Origin: Dyadobacter beijingensis DSM 21582
GTDB taxonomy: Bacteria; Bacteroidota; Bacteroidia; Cytophagales; Spirosomataceae
Direction: 5' to 3'
NCBI RefSeq assembly: GCF_000382205.1
Contig: NZ_KB907791.1
Location: forward strand, 310,001-374,000
DNA length: 64,000 nucleotides
Position numbers and translations under genes: made by a program. The notes under the pieces are model-generated. The model was not told the origin of the DNA. It saw nothing but the letters and a program-made list of their open reading frames with translations, and did no database searches. This document shows, piece by piece, positions 28,292 through 38,022 of the stretch (within the stretch, counting starts at the first letter, position 1; each line of letters begins with the position of its first letter).

Positions 28292-31200
28292 TTAGAAAGT
28301 GACATTCAGTCCGATTGTTCCAATGACGGGTATGGGGAAAGCGAAGTTGGGGATCTCGGGGTCGGGACCTGTGAAAGCTTTGCTTTTGATGGTAAATAAA
28401 TTACTCCCCTGCAGGTACAATCGTGCGCTCTGAATTTTCAGGGCATTCAGACTTTTAAAATTGTACCCGATCTGCGCATTCCGCAATTTTAGGTAAGAAC
28501 CGTTTTCAATGAAGTAAGTCGAAAAGCGGCCTTCGTTATTCCTGTCCACCAATGTCAATGCAGGGATGTCCGAGCTTGTGTTTTGCGGCGTCCATGCGTC
28601 CAGGGTCCTTTCACCCCAGTTGGTGCCTGTCCAGAGCGATGAAAAATCGGTGTAGGTTTTGAATTCGTTTTGAACCTTCACGCTGATCCCCTGGAAGAAA
28701 AAGCTCAGATCGAAATTTTTCCAGCTAACAGACGTGTTGAAGCCATACATATATTTAGGCGTGCTGTTTCCGATAAAATCCCGGTCCTGCGCATCAATGG
28801 TGCCGTCGTTGTTCAAATCGGCATATCTGATTCGCCCGACGCCCTTTCCTGGTTGTGTTGCAGCATTGTCCACTTCGCCCTGATTCTGGAATATTCCGTC
28901 GGCGACATAGCCAAAGAATGAATTAGCCGGGCGGCCGAGTATGGTCTTATCCGTTCCGTTTCCCGGATAGGACGCGATCACCTCTTTGGGCAGATAAGTG
29001 ATTTTGTTGCGATACAGGGAGAAGTTTCCTGTGAGGTTGATTCTCAGATCATTGCCGATTTTTGTGTCATAGGAAAGCAATGCTTCAAAACCGCTGTTTT
29101 TCATCGAAGCGCCGTTGGTAAACCGGTTTCCACCGTCGCCAATCACGGCCAGATAGGCCGGGCTGATCAGAATGTCGGAGGTCTTTCTTTGAAAATAGTC
29201 GACAGAACCAGTCAAAGTGTTGTTTAAGAAACCGAAATCCACGCCAAAATTCGATTCTGCCAGGGATTCCCATCTCAGGGCATCATTGCCTTGCTGGATT
29301 AATGTAAATCCTGACGGAAGCTGGCCCGTGCCGTTTCCTCCAATGTCGTAAGCGCTGCCATTGTCAAAATCCCATGTCGGATCGCTGCCGTAAATAGCTG
29401 AGTATAAGGATTGCGTAGCATTGTTCGGAATTTCCTGGTTACCCGAGCGGCCCCAGCCGTATCTCAGTTTTAAGTCGGAAATGAAAGGAATATCTTTTAT
29501 GAATGCCTCTTCGCTCAAACGGTAACCCAATGAAAATGCCGGGAATGTTCCGAAGCGGTTGTCCTTTCCAAAGCGCGACGAACCATCGCGGCGTACAGTT
29601 GCCGATGCCAGGAATTTGTCCGCATAAGTGTAATTAACCTTCGCGAAATAGGAGAAAAGCGAATTGGCACTGCCGCTGCCGCCATTATTAATATTGTTGC
29701 TTCCGGCATTCAGATAGGCATAATTGATGTTCTCCAATGCCAGGCCTCTTCTGCTTGCCGAAAATTCCTGGGCGATATACCGGATGCTTTCCTGGCCCAC
29801 AACGATCCCGATCTGGTGCTTGCCTGTTTGAATGTCATAGTTCAGTGTGTTTTGCCAGATCGAATTCCCCGAATAGTCCTGGACGTTCGTTACCTGATTG
29901 GTTGGATCAGACAGAAAACCCGAGGTGTACGATTTCCGGAGCAGCCTTTTGTAACCACCGCTGTAATCAACTCCGTAGCTGGTTTTAAGATGCAGTTTCG
30001 GGATAATTTCCAGGTCGGCGAATACATTTCCAAAGAGTCGGTAAAAGTTGCCTTTGTTCTGCCTGTTATCCTCGATAAGCCTGACGGGATTTTGGCGGTC
30101 GGTCATCCCGGAAGCAGGGCCGCCCCAGCCGCCATCCACGGTATAGACCGGCACAACGGGCTGTGAAACCAGCGATGCAAACAAGATATCGGCAGTCGGG
30201 GACTGCACGTCCTGGATGTAGGTAGCAGACAGGTTTTCCCCAATTTTTAGTTTTGATTTAAAAAGTGAAAAATCCGTATTCAGCCTTGCCGTGTATTTTT
30301 TATTGCGCGTCGATTTAACAATGCCCTTGTTGTCGTAATAACCCAGCGAAAACATGGTATTCCCTTTTTCAGAACCGTTGGAAAGGGACATATCGTACGA
30401 CTGGATAATTGACTTTTGAGATATTTCATCATACCAATAAGTGTTCGCCGGCTTCATCGTTTTGGCCGCATCGATGAATTCCGGGTACTTAACCTGACTC
30501 AATGCGGGGTTGTTGAAGTCGTTGTTCCAGTCGTACTGATAAATCTGGTTCGCATTCGGATCCGCTTTGTCATTGACTGCCGCCTGCCAGTAAGCCCGGC
30601 CCCGGCCGTCTGCATTCAAGGTTTTCAGCTTCGAAGCGTAATCCTGGATCGAAGTGGAAATGTTCACATTCAACCGCGATTGACCGTTTTTTGCTTTTTT
30701 GGTCGTAACGATCACAACGCCATTTGCTGCTCTTGAACCATAAATCGTCGCCGAAGAAGCATCTTTCAAAACCTGAATGGATTCGACGTCGGCCGGATTG
30801 ATTTCATTCAAGCCTCTTTTGGTCGGAATGCCGTCTATAATGTAAAGCGGATCATTGTTGCCCAATGTACTGCCTCCCCTGATCCGTACCGTAGCGCCGC
30901 CACCGGGCGCTCCATCGGTGGTGATCAACACACCCGGGACTCTTCCCTGCAATGCTTTCGCCGGATTGCCCACCTGGCTGTCTTTGATGTCTTTAATGTT
31001 CACCACACTCACCGCGCCTGTGATATCTTTCTTCCGCTCAGTCTGATAGCCGGTAACGACCACTTCATTCAGGCTTTTTGAATCATATTGAAGTGTAACG
31101 TCCATGACAGAATTGGTGCCTGGAACCACTTCACTCGGGACCATGCCCACGTAAGAAAATACAAGTGTGGCGCCGCTGTTAATGCTGATGCTGTACTTTC

Positions 31201-31369
31201 CGTCGGCGTCGGACAATGTGCCATTGGTTGTACCTTTTTCCAGGATACTTACACCGGGGAGCGTTATGCCGGCGCCGTCTTTCACGGTTCCGGTAATGTT
31301 GGACTGCGCAGCCGCAAGTTGCACCCAGCAGAGTATGGCAAAAGCCAGAAGCGGTAGTCGTTTAAGCAT
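28292..31369 (-). CDS. SusC/RagA-family TonB-linked outer-membrane importer
   Basis: A 1025-residue protein: signal peptide (1-22, ending LAAAQ), CarboxypepD_reg-like domain (about 24-110), and the SusC plug with PLYIIDGIP and SATIYGSRAANGVVIVTTKK, then a large beta-barrel ending in an aromatic residue (GTIGLNVTF). It forms the TonB-driven channel paired with the downstream SusD. Its start codon overlaps the fructokinase stop by 8 bp, which indicates translational coupling. The imported ligand is most likely fructo-oligosaccharide. Confidence 0.95.
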   Translation of the reverse strand: MLKRLPLLAFAILCWVQLAAAQSNITGTVKDGAGITLPGVSILEKGTTNGTLSDADGKYSISINSGATLVFSYVGMVPSEVVPGTNSVMDVTLQYDSKSLNEVVVTGYQTERKKDITGAVSVVNIKDIKDSQVGNPAKALQGRVPGVLITTDGAPGGGATVRIRGGSTLGNNDPLYIIDGIPTKRGLNEINPADVESIQVLKDASSATIYGSRAANGVVIVTTKKAKNGQSRLNVNISTSIQDYASKLKTLNADGRGRAYWQAAVNDKADPNANQIYQYDWNNDFNNPALSQVKYPEFIDAAKTMKPANTYWYDEISQKSIIQSYDMSLSNGSEKGNTMFSLGYYDNKGIVKSTRNKKYTARLNTDFSLFKSKLKIGENLSATYIQDVQSPTADILFASLVSQPVVPVYTVDGGWGGPASGMTDRQNPVRLIEDNRQNKGNFYRLFGNVFADLEIIPKLHLKTSYGVDYSGGYKRLLRKSYTSGFLSDPTNQVTNVQDYSGNSIWQNTLNYDIQTGKHQIGIVVGQESIRYIAQEFSASRRGLALENINYAYLNAGSNNINNGGSGSANSLFSYFAKVNYTYADKFLASATVRRDGSSRFGKDNRFGTFPAFSLGYRLSEEAFIKDIPFISDLKLRYGWGRSGNQEIPNNATQSLYSAIYGSDPTWDFDNGSAYDIGGNGTGQLPSGFTLIQQGNDALRWESLAESNFGVDFGFLNNTLTGSVDYFQRKTSDILISPAYLAVIGDGGNRFTNGASMKNSGFEALLSYDTKIGNDLRINLTGNFSLYRNKITYLPKEVIASYPGNGTDKTILGRPANSFFGYVADGIFQNQGEVDNAATQPGKGVGRIRYADLNNDGTIDAQDRDFIGNSTPKYMYGFNTSVSWKNFDLSFFFQGISVKVQNEFKTYTDFSSLWTGTNWGERTLDAWTPQNTSSDIPALTLVDRNNEGRFSTYFIENGSYLKLRNAQIGYNFKSLNALKIQSARLYLQGSNLFTIKSKAFTGPDPEIPNFAFPIPVIGTIGLNVTF

Positions 31370-32261
31370 GATTCAGTTGATTATTGGTTAGAAAATCTGC
31401 AATTTCTTTTTCGGCAATCACAGGTGTAGCACCAGAATAGGAGGCAACCAACGCACCAACGGCGCAGGCTTTTTTGAGGGCTGACGGAATGGATGAGCCG
31501 GATGTGTATTCTTTCAGGAACATCGCCAGAAAGGAATCGCCGCTGCCAATCGTATCCTGCACTTCCACTGCATATCCGCCTTGCGAATGAAATCCGTCGC
31601 TGGAAAGAACTACCGCACCATCAGCACCCAGCGTCACACAAACGAGTTTCAGGTTGAACCGTTCGTAGAGGAATTTCATCTGCGTTTCCACTTCGGGCTG
31701 TATACCAAACCAGGTGCAAACCGCGTTCAGCTCGTGCTCGTTGACTTTTACGATGTCGGCTTGTTCCAGCAGATATTCGGTAGTGGCCCTGTCCAGATGC
31801 GGGGGACGAATGTTGACGTCAAACACTTTCAGTTTTGCATCTTTCAGCAATTCAAAAAGCGTTTCGCGCGATTGCTGGCTGCGGACGGAAAGTGTGCCGT
31901 AGACGAATACATCCGAGTCCTTCACCAATTGCTTGTTTTCGGGCGTCGGCATAATGTAGTCCCAGGCAACAGGCTGCACTATTTTGTAAGTAACTTCTGT
32001 TTTATCGGTCAGGTTTACCTTTACAATACCGGTAAGGTGTGTCATGCCGGTTTGGATATAATCTGTATTAAAATCCTGATTGTTAAGATAATCCATGAGC
32101 TCCACGCCCAGGTCGTCGTCACCGACGCGGCTGATGAAAGCCGGATTCATGCCGAAGTTTTTCAGGTGAATGGCTACGTTCATGGGTGCTCCGCCGGGTT
32201 GTTTGCCAGAAGGCAGCATGTCCCAAAGCATTTCTCCGAAAACGGTTATTTTAGGTGTCAT
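31362..32261 (-). CDS. PfkB-family carbohydrate kinase, likely fructokinase
   Basis: A 299-residue ribokinase-fold sugar kinase. The N-terminal MLWDMLPSGKQPGGAPMNVAIHL and the C-terminal VQDTIGSGDSFLAMF contain the PfkB substrate and anion-hole/catalytic-Asp motifs. It would phosphorylate fructose released by GH32 and imported by the MFS protein. The assignment to fructose rests on sequence style and on its place between the sugar importer and SusC/SusD. It is cytoplasmic. Confidence 0.9.
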   Translation of the reverse strand: MTPKITVFGEMLWDMLPSGKQPGGAPMNVAIHLKNFGMNPAFISRVGDDDLGVELMDYLNNQDFNTDYIQTGMTHLTGIVKVNLTDKTEVTYKIVQPVAWDYIMPTPENKQLVKDSDVFVYGTLSVRSQQSRETLFELLKDAKLKVFDVNIRPPHLDRATTEYLLEQADIVKVNEHELNAVCTWFGIQPEVETQMKFLYERFNLKLVCVTLGADGAVVLSSDGFHSQGGYAVEVQDTIGSGDSFLAMFLKEYTSGSSIPSALKKACAVGALVASYSGATPVIAEKEIADFLTNNQLNHA

Positions 32262-32274
32262 ATATGTTGAGAAA

Positions 32275-33597
32275 TTAGTGTAGAACCATTGTCTTTTCAG
32301 TCCTTTCGAGTGAAGTCCCTTTTGTTTCGGGCATAATGCGCCACACGAAAATGAGCTGCAAAATCATCATCACTGTGAAGAAGGAGAATGTGACGCCCCC
32401 GCCCAGATATTCGGAAATGATGGGGAAGGAAAAGGCGATCACGGCGGCCATGAACCAGTGGGTAAAACTGCCCAGGGCCTGGCCGTTTGCACGCACTTCA
32501 TTGGGGAAAATTTCAGATATAAAAACCCAGATGACCGCACCTTGTGAGAAGGCGAAAAAGGCAATGTAAACGAACAGGAAAACAGGGACGCCCGTAAAAT
32601 CCTGTATAAAAAATGCCCTTGCAACCAATCCAAGCGTGATAATAACGCCTACCGAGCCGATCGCCATTAAGGTGCGTCTGCCGAAACGATCTATAAAGTT
32701 GATGGCTAAAAGCGTGAAAGCGAAGTTGACGAAACCGATTCCCGCAGAAGATAAAAATGCCGCTTTGGCTCCTAATCCCGTCATTTCAAATATGCGTGGG
32801 CTGTAATAAATGATCGCATTAATACCGGAAACCTGATTGAATACAGCGAACAAAATGGCAAGCATGACCGGCGTTTTGTATTTGGCAGAAAACAACCGGG
32901 CAGTAGGCTTGTCTTTCGCTTCGTCATTCGCATTCATGATGGCAAATAATGTTTCTTCGCTGGTATCGCGGTCGATGATGTTTAGAATCTCCTTTGCCTG
33001 CTGCACATCCGCCTTTTTCATGATGAGCCACCGCGGACTTTCAGGGACATAAAGAATGGCCAGCAAGAAAATCAGTGAAGGCAATGCCTGCACGCCCAGC
33101 ATCCATCGCCACGCATTGTCGCCCAGGTCCTGCATGAAGTAGTTGGAGAAGTAGGCAATGAGAATGCCGAAAACGACATTGAACTGGAACAGCCCAACCA
33201 TTTTCCCGCGTGACCTGGCAGGGGAGATTTCGGAAATGTACATGGGGGCTGCAACCGAAGAAGCGCCAACGCCCAATCCGCCCAGGAAACGGAAGAATAT
33301 GAAAACGTACCAGTCTGTGGCGAGCGCGGAGCCGAGGGAGGATACCAGGTATAAAACAGCGATCCAGAACAAGGTCGTTTTTCTTCCCAGTCTGTCGGCC
33401 GGAATGCCGCCTAACATGGCGCCGAGCACGGTTCCTATGAGTGCGATGGAAACGGTGAATCCGTGCTCAACTGCGGAGAGATCCCATAAATGCTGAATGG
33501 CTTTTTCTGCCCCCGAGATCACAGCCGTATCGAATCCAAACAGGAATCCGCCAAGCGCAACGACAATCGACCAAACTAATACCTTGCTGTTTTTCAT
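32275..33597 (-). CDS. MFS sugar porter
   Basis: A 440-residue inner-membrane transporter with about 12 helices. It has the sugar-porter signatures DRLGRKTT after helix 2, PESPRWL after helix 6, DRFGRRTLM after helix 8 and PETKG at the C-terminus. It most likely imports fructose by proton symport. It is the first gene of the five-gene fructan operon, 13 bp ahead of the kinase, and lies behind the region carrying the direct repeats. Confidence 0.93.
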   Translation of the reverse strand: MKNSKVLVWSIVVALGGFLFGFDTAVISGAEKAIQHLWDLSAVEHGFTVSIALIGTVLGAMLGGIPADRLGRKTTLFWIAVLYLVSSLGSALATDWYVFIFFRFLGGLGVGASSVAAPMYISEISPARSRGKMVGLFQFNVVFGILIAYFSNYFMQDLGDNAWRWMLGVQALPSLIFLLAILYVPESPRWLIMKKADVQQAKEILNIIDRDTSEETLFAIMNANDEAKDKPTARLFSAKYKTPVMLAILFAVFNQVSGINAIIYYSPRIFEMTGLGAKAAFLSSAGIGFVNFAFTLLAINFIDRFGRRTLMAIGSVGVIITLGLVARAFFIQDFTGVPVFLFVYIAFFAFSQGAVIWVFISEIFPNEVRANGQALGSFTHWFMAAVIAFSFPIISEYLGGGVTFSFFTVMMILQLIFVWRIMPETKGTSLERTEKTMVLH

Positions 33598-33617
33598 TGG
33601 TAGTTCTGATTTTTTGT

Positions 33618-33625
33618 CAAAACTA
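33618..33625 (-). promoter_or_regulatory. Predicted -7 box of the fructan operon
   Basis: The minus strand reads TAGTTTTG, matching TAnnTTTG, about 20 bp upstream of the MFS start codon. It lies inside a 7-bp inverted repeat (GGTAGTT at 33599-33605 and AACTACC at 33621-33627). No clear -33 box was found, so the exact start is uncertain. Confidence 0.35.
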
Positions 33626-33674
33626 CCGCCACTTGCTGCCCGGAATAACTAAATAATATCTCAATAAAGTTAAA

Positions 33675-33776
33675 CTTTGATACAGTGGTATTTCGGGGGA
33701 ATAAAATTGTGATAATCAGCGAATTATCATGTAGTTTCAAAATTGATACATGGGCAGTGTTTCAATTTTGATACAT
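33675..33776 (-). promoter_or_regulatory. Repeated TTGATACA sites, candidate operator for the hybrid sensor
   Basis: In plus-strand reading, GTTTCAAAATTGATACAT (33734-33751) and GTTTCAATTTTGATACAT (33759-33776) are 18-bp direct repeats with two mismatches, 25 bp apart. A further half copy, TTTGATACA, is at 33676-33684. The region separates the hybrid sensor gene from the MFS-kinase-SusC-SusD-GH32 operon. Direct repeats fit binding by the AraC-type output domain of the sensor. Confidence 0.55.
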
Positions 33777-33800
33777 CATATTTAAAAATCGTATCATTAT

Positions 33801-36539
33801 TTACGATTTCTTATATTCCATAGGGGTTTGATTATATTTTCCCTTAAAGGCAGTGGAGAAATAAGTAGGAGAGGAGAAGCCGACTTTATAGGCAACGTCG
33901 GCAATCGTCAGATCGTCGCGGCGCAGCAGGAACCTGGCTTTGTTGAGCCTTACTTGCTGCATGTATTCATTCACGCTCATGCCCAGCAGCGCCTTCACTT
34001 TTCTGTAAAGCTGCACCCGCGACATACCGAGGTCTCTGCCAATGTCTTCCACACTCAATTCCGAATTGTCGTAACGCTCCTCAATATATGCCGTGAATTG
34101 GGTGATAAATTTCTTATCCAGTTTGTTCGGATTCGTTCCGGACGATGTCTCGATGGGCAACTCGCTGGTGTAATGTTCCCGAAGTACCGAGCGGTTTTTC
34201 AGCAAAGTCTTAATGCTTTCCTGAACGTATTGCAGATTGAAGGGTTTGGTAATGTAAGCATCCACGCCCGTCTGAATACCCTCGATCTGCTGTTCGATGG
34301 TCGTTCTGGCGGTAAGCAAAATAACCGGAATGTGCGACGTCCTGAAATCTGCTTTCAGTATAGCGCTCACGCCCAGTCCATCCTTTTTCGGCAACGTCAC
34401 GTCGCACACGATCAGATCGGGAATGTGCTCAAATGCCAACCTCAAACCTTCTTCGCCGTCATTGGCAACCAATATCTGGTAATTAACACTGAGTTTTTGC
34501 TCCAAGAGTCTGACCAGGTCATTGTTATCTTCAATGAGCAGCACGGATTGATCATGTGTCGGGAGCTCCTTCGCCGCGACAATGCCGGAAGCCGGATCAT
34601 CTTCCTGAATTTCGAAGTTTTGAACCATGGAAAAATCTTCCGCATGCCCGGTTTGCAGTTCTTCTTCCTGAAAATGTTTGTTGCCCAGCGGCAGTTCAAT
34701 GGTAAATGCCGTTTCTTTGTTTGGCTGGCTGCGAACAGAAATGGTCCCCTTGTGAAGTGAAATCAACTCCTTGGAAAGCGCCAGGCCGAGTCCGGTTCCC
34801 AATGCCTTATAACCGCTTTCGGCTTGATAAAACACTTCGAAAACGTGCGCGACTTCCGATTCGGTCATGCCTATGCCATTATCTTCCACCGTAATCTGCG
34901 CCTGATCAGGCGAAATGGTCTTGATGTACAAATAAACCCTTCCCTTATCCGGGGTGAACTTAAATGCATTGGAAAGCAGATTGAAAATCACCTTGTCGAG
35001 CATCGTGGCGTCGAACCACACCATCACTTCGGGATCTGAGGCGATCAATTGAAAATCAATCTTCCGTTTGGAAGCAATCCTTTCAAAAGCCACCATAATG
35101 TTTTTTACAAAAGCCACCAGATTGTGCTCGCCGGCACGCACCTGCATGCGATGACTTCCCAGTTTCCTGAAATCCATCAACTGGCTTACCAGCCGCAGCA
35201 ACCTTAATGTGTTTTTCCTGATCAGTGAAAGTTCTTGTTTAATCAATGGATCGCGGATTTTCTCACTGGCCAAAACGTCCTCGATGGGCGCCAATATGAG
35301 CGTCAGGGGAGTACGGAACTCGTGCGAAATGTTCGTAAAAAATTTAAGTTTGGCTTCATGCTCAATCTCGGCGCTTTGCGCAAGCTGTTCTATCTGATTT
35401 TTCTGATCTGATATTTCATGGTTCTGCACTTCCAGCCGCCTGTTGATTTTCCGGTTTTCGCGTAACGAATAGAAGGAAATAGCGCCGAAAATGAGTGCCA
35501 GGGCAAGGGTGATCGAAACGGTGTAGATCACAATGCTCTGGTTTTCAGAGATCGCGCGCTGCTCCTCAATTTTTTCCTGGCGACGTTCGATGTCCTGCTG
35601 CTGGGCCACCAGTTTCTCACTCTGCAATTTCATGATCCTGACGTTGGTCGAATCGATCATGGTGATTTGCAGCCGGTTCTCTCTTTTGAAAGGTTGTTTG
35701 CGCAGGATTGAAATAGCGGTCCGTATGGCCTCTTCGCCGCCCGTAGGGTATAAAATGGTGGCATTCAGGACGTGCTTGTCAACCAGTTCAATTCCGCCAT
35801 TTGGCCCTGTAAGTCCGTCGACACCAATCAAACGGATCTTTTTTTCAAGACCTAAACTCTTGCAAACCTTAAAAGCAGTGAGCGCACGGCGATCATTCTG
35901 ACAAAAAATGACGTCGATGTCCGTATGCGTTTTCAGCAGGTTGGTCAGTGGCGCTTCGAAAGAATATTTATCCCAGTCACCATCCAGTTTTGCCGTCAAC
36001 CTGATGCCCGGAAAACGGCTGATCGTTTCCATAAAGCCTTTATGGCGATCAATGTCGGCGGACGAGCCCGGCTTTTCACTGATCTCGATCACCTTTCCGG
36101 TTCCTTTCAAAAGCGTATTGGTATAAGCCCCGGCAATTTGCCCGACTTCCACATTGTCGGCACCGACATAGGCCGTATACTGATCAGAATTCGTACGACG
36201 ATCCAGGATGATAACCGGAATTCCGCTTTGATAGGCTTTCTCTACAACGGGCGTAATGGGCTCAGCTTCATTGGGAGAGACGATCAGCAGGTCAATCTTT
36301 TGTTTGAGCAGCTCCTCAATCTGCGTGATTTGTTTTGGACTCTGTCCGCCTGCATCCTTCATCACGAAGTTGATCTCCGGGTTGAAAGACAGCTCCCGGT
36401 ACATGCTCTCCTGCATGGTTTTGCGCCAGTTATCACTGCCCGTGCACTGCGAAAAACCAATGGTGTACTGCTTCGATTCCTTTTTGGAGCAGGCAGTGAC
36501 GATCAAACAAAAAAGCGCAATCAGTTTAAAATATTTCAA
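33801..36539 (-). CDS. Hybrid two-component sensor/regulator of the fructan locus (BT1754-like)
   Basis: A 912-residue one-protein signalling system. A signal or lipobox-like start (LIVTAC, Cys17) is followed by a periplasmic sugar-binding-protein domain of the LacI/ribose type (about 25-300; VGADNVEVGQIAGAY, VIFCQNDRRALTAF). A transmembrane helix lies at about 336-358. Then come HisKA with His406 in ISHEFRTPL, HATPase (NAFKFTPDKG, GTGLGLALSKELI), a receiver domain (VCDVTLPKKDG) and an AraC double helix-turn-helix at the C-terminus. The same architecture is known for the fructose-binding sensor BT1754 of Bacteroides thetaiotaomicron. It should sense free fructose in the periplasm and activate the operon downstream. 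Confidence 0.93.
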   Translation of the reverse strand: MKYFKLIALFCLIVTACSKKESKQYTIGFSQCTGSDNWRKTMQESMYRELSFNPEINFVMKDAGGQSPKQITQIEELLKQKIDLLIVSPNEAEPITPVVEKAYQSGIPVIILDRRTNSDQYTAYVGADNVEVGQIAGAYTNTLLKGTGKVIEISEKPGSSADIDRHKGFMETISRFPGIRLTAKLDGDWDKYSFEAPLTNLLKTHTDIDVIFCQNDRRALTAFKVCKSLGLEKKIRLIGVDGLTGPNGGIELVDKHVLNATILYPTGGEEAIRTAISILRKQPFKRENRLQITMIDSTNVRIMKLQSEKLVAQQQDIERRQEKIEEQRAISENQSIVIYTVSITLALALIFGAISFYSLRENRKINRRLEVQNHEISDQKNQIEQLAQSAEIEHEAKLKFFTNISHEFRTPLTLILAPIEDVLASEKIRDPLIKQELSLIRKNTLRLLRLVSQLMDFRKLGSHRMQVRAGEHNLVAFVKNIMVAFERIASKRKIDFQLIASDPEVMVWFDATMLDKVIFNLLSNAFKFTPDKGRVYLYIKTISPDQAQITVEDNGIGMTESEVAHVFEVFYQAESGYKALGTGLGLALSKELISLHKGTISVRSQPNKETAFTIELPLGNKHFQEEELQTGHAEDFSMVQNFEIQEDDPASGIVAAKELPTHDQSVLLIEDNNDLVRLLEQKLSVNYQILVANDGEEGLRLAFEHIPDLIVCDVTLPKKDGLGVSAILKADFRTSHIPVILLTARTTIEQQIEGIQTGVDAYITKPFNLQYVQESIKTLLKNRSVLREHYTSELPIETSSGTNPNKLDKKFITQFTAYIEERYDNSELSVEDIGRDLGMSRVQLYRKVKALLGMSVNEYMQQVRLNKARFLLRRDDLTIADVAYKVGFSSPTYFSTAFKGKYNQTPMEYKKS

Positions 36540-36601
36540 TGTTTTCTTGTATTTAATCAGCTTTTGACCCTCCCGGTTTCACCCCATCCCCATACAATTT
36601 C

Positions 36602-36949
36602 TCACCGTGCGACTTTAATAACGAACGCGTTTAATTCCGCCATTTTTCCATCCTCAAATCGCCAGACATCACAATATGAATAGTGTGTCAGGATTCCGTC
36701 CTGATCCTTCAAATCGATTTTGCCGACGGCGGTAACAAAATCGCCTTCTGCGATCATCGTTTCGACATCGAACTTCGGCGGCTCCAAATAGGTATCAGCC
36801 ATATATTGCCGCACAGCCGCCTTGCCGCTCAATGTCTGCTCTCCGACGAAATTCCATACCACGGTATCGGTACAAAAGGCTAAAAACCCTTCGTTGTCGC
36901 CCTTCATTACTGCGGCATTAGCCGCCTTCAATACTTCTTTATTTTTCAT
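36602..36949 (-). CDS. NTF2-like (SnoaL-type) protein
   Basis: A 115-residue single-domain protein of the SnoaL/NTF2 fold. It shows AANAAVMKGDNEGFLAFC, VVWNFVGEQTLSGKAAVRQYM and the closing strands YCDVWRFEDGKMAELNAF. Such small cone-shaped proteins may be isomerases, hydrolases or ligand carriers, and the substrate is unknown. It lies 62 bp upstream of the hybrid sensor on the same strand but has no clear link to fructan use. Confidence 0.8.
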   Translation of the reverse strand: MKNKEVLKAANAAVMKGDNEGFLAFCTDTVVWNFVGEQTLSGKAAVRQYMADTYLEPPKFDVETMIAEGDFVTAVGKIDLKDQDGILTHYSYCDVWRFEDGKMAELNAFVIKVAR

Positions 36950-37237
36950 TGCAGTGCAAATGCTTACATGACATTTTACAGGTCACCAATCGATGACGCG
37001 ACAAGATAACCAGGTGATTTTGGATTTGCGGCAATCAGACCATTTAATCAATTTCCGCAGATGAGAAATTATACCGTTTACAACGGATAGTTACTCCAAA
37101 AACATGAGAAAGTCCCGGTTTAAACCGTACTTACGCACTCTCGTAACTGCATGGTAAAGTACCGGCGACCCGGGAACAGGCAATCGGAAAGAAATTGATA
37201 CTCATTAGTGCGCCACCCGAAAGCTGTCAGCACGTAT
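36950..37237. other. Intergenic region without a recognizable gene
   Basis: No supported coding frame. It contains a short palindrome CCGTTTACAACGG (37074-37086) and a TTTAAA-centred palindrome CGGTTTAAACCG. These may be operator sites for a lost regulator-target pair, since decayed genes follow directly. Confidence 0.4.
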
Positions 37238-37490
37238 TCACTTCCTTCCTGCATCCGACTGCAACGCCATCTTTATCCCCCACAGCACGAGTTCCGGATC
37301 GTCGCGGTGGATAAAATGGCCGGCGTTCGCGCTGTAAAGGAAACGTCCTTTTGGCACTGTTTCTACGAACTGTATCCATCGGTGCAGGCGAAACTTCATT
37401 TTTGAGTCAAAGATATTTTTGTCGAACGGCCTGGCGTTGGGCATCGGATCTTAGCGTCCGCTGGTGATGAAAGCACGCAGGCGTGGTTGT
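37238..37490 (-). pseudogene. Alpha/beta hydrolase, C-terminal remnant
   Basis: The minus strand encodes the tail of an alpha/beta-hydrolase: RLRAFITSGR, an in-frame TAA, then PMPNARPFDKNIF ... GRFLYSANAGHFIHRDDPEL. The last part carries the catalytic His of the family (GHFIHRDDPELV). The N-terminal two thirds with the nucleophile are missing. The internal stop and missing start show decay. Confidence 0.7.
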
Positions 37491-37572
37491 TTACCGCAAT
37501 TAGCTTCATGTGTTAACAGACATGCCTCGCCGGTACAACGACGCAGCTAAGCATGTCCGAAATTGCCTTTTA

Positions 37573-37916
37573 GCTCGGTTTTCTCCGATGGAGTTTAGGG
37601 CGTCGTTCACCTAAAACCAGTTGCTCAGGGCAAATCAATTTTAGAATGGTAGGCTGCACACGAGCAGGTGTTAAACGATTTGTTTTTACCAGCACCTCTA
37701 ATGTCTATTGCTCGGGTTACCACCGCCCGGCAAAAGAAGACGAGCAGGTAGATATCAACGATCCGCTCGCCTACTCTTCCAGCAAGGTCGCTGCGCGAAG
37801 GCCCGCTTGCCGACCCTTTCCAGGGCATTCAGGATATTTCCAAACTTCGAACGAAAACCGGCTTCCGGCCATTGGTGCCGAGCTACTACGCGGCCCGCGA
37901 CCTTGATATATTGTAG
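37573..37916 (+). pseudogene. NAD-dependent epimerase/dehydratase (extended SDR), degenerate
   Basis: Fragments in three frames line up as one extended-SDR gene. DGV, a TAG stop at 37596, then GVVHLKPVAQGKSIL come first. A frameshift near 37640 leads to NFRMVGCTRAGVKRFVFTST and then EDEQVDINDPLAYSSSKVA, with the YxxxK active site. A jump near 37795 then leads to GPLADPFQGIQDISKLRT and a natural-looking C-terminus LDIL with stop at 37914-37916. The jump removes roughly 100 residues expected after the YxxxK helix. The gene has therefore suffered a nonsense change, a frameshift and an internal deletion. Confidence 0.75.
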
Positions 37917-38022
37917 CCATAGGCCTTATGCCTGGCGGCATTGGAAAATTCGGATACCTTTTCCCCGGATTTGGATAATTGTGGCCGTCGGCTGCTCCCT
38001 AAGTTTGCATCCTAAAACAACT

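Noticed and set aside
33786..33809. AT-rich inverted repeat AAATCGTA/TACGATTT at the hybrid sensor stop codon
   Set aside because: It could be a weak terminator, but the stem has only two G:C pairs and overlaps the stop, so it is not listed as a feature.
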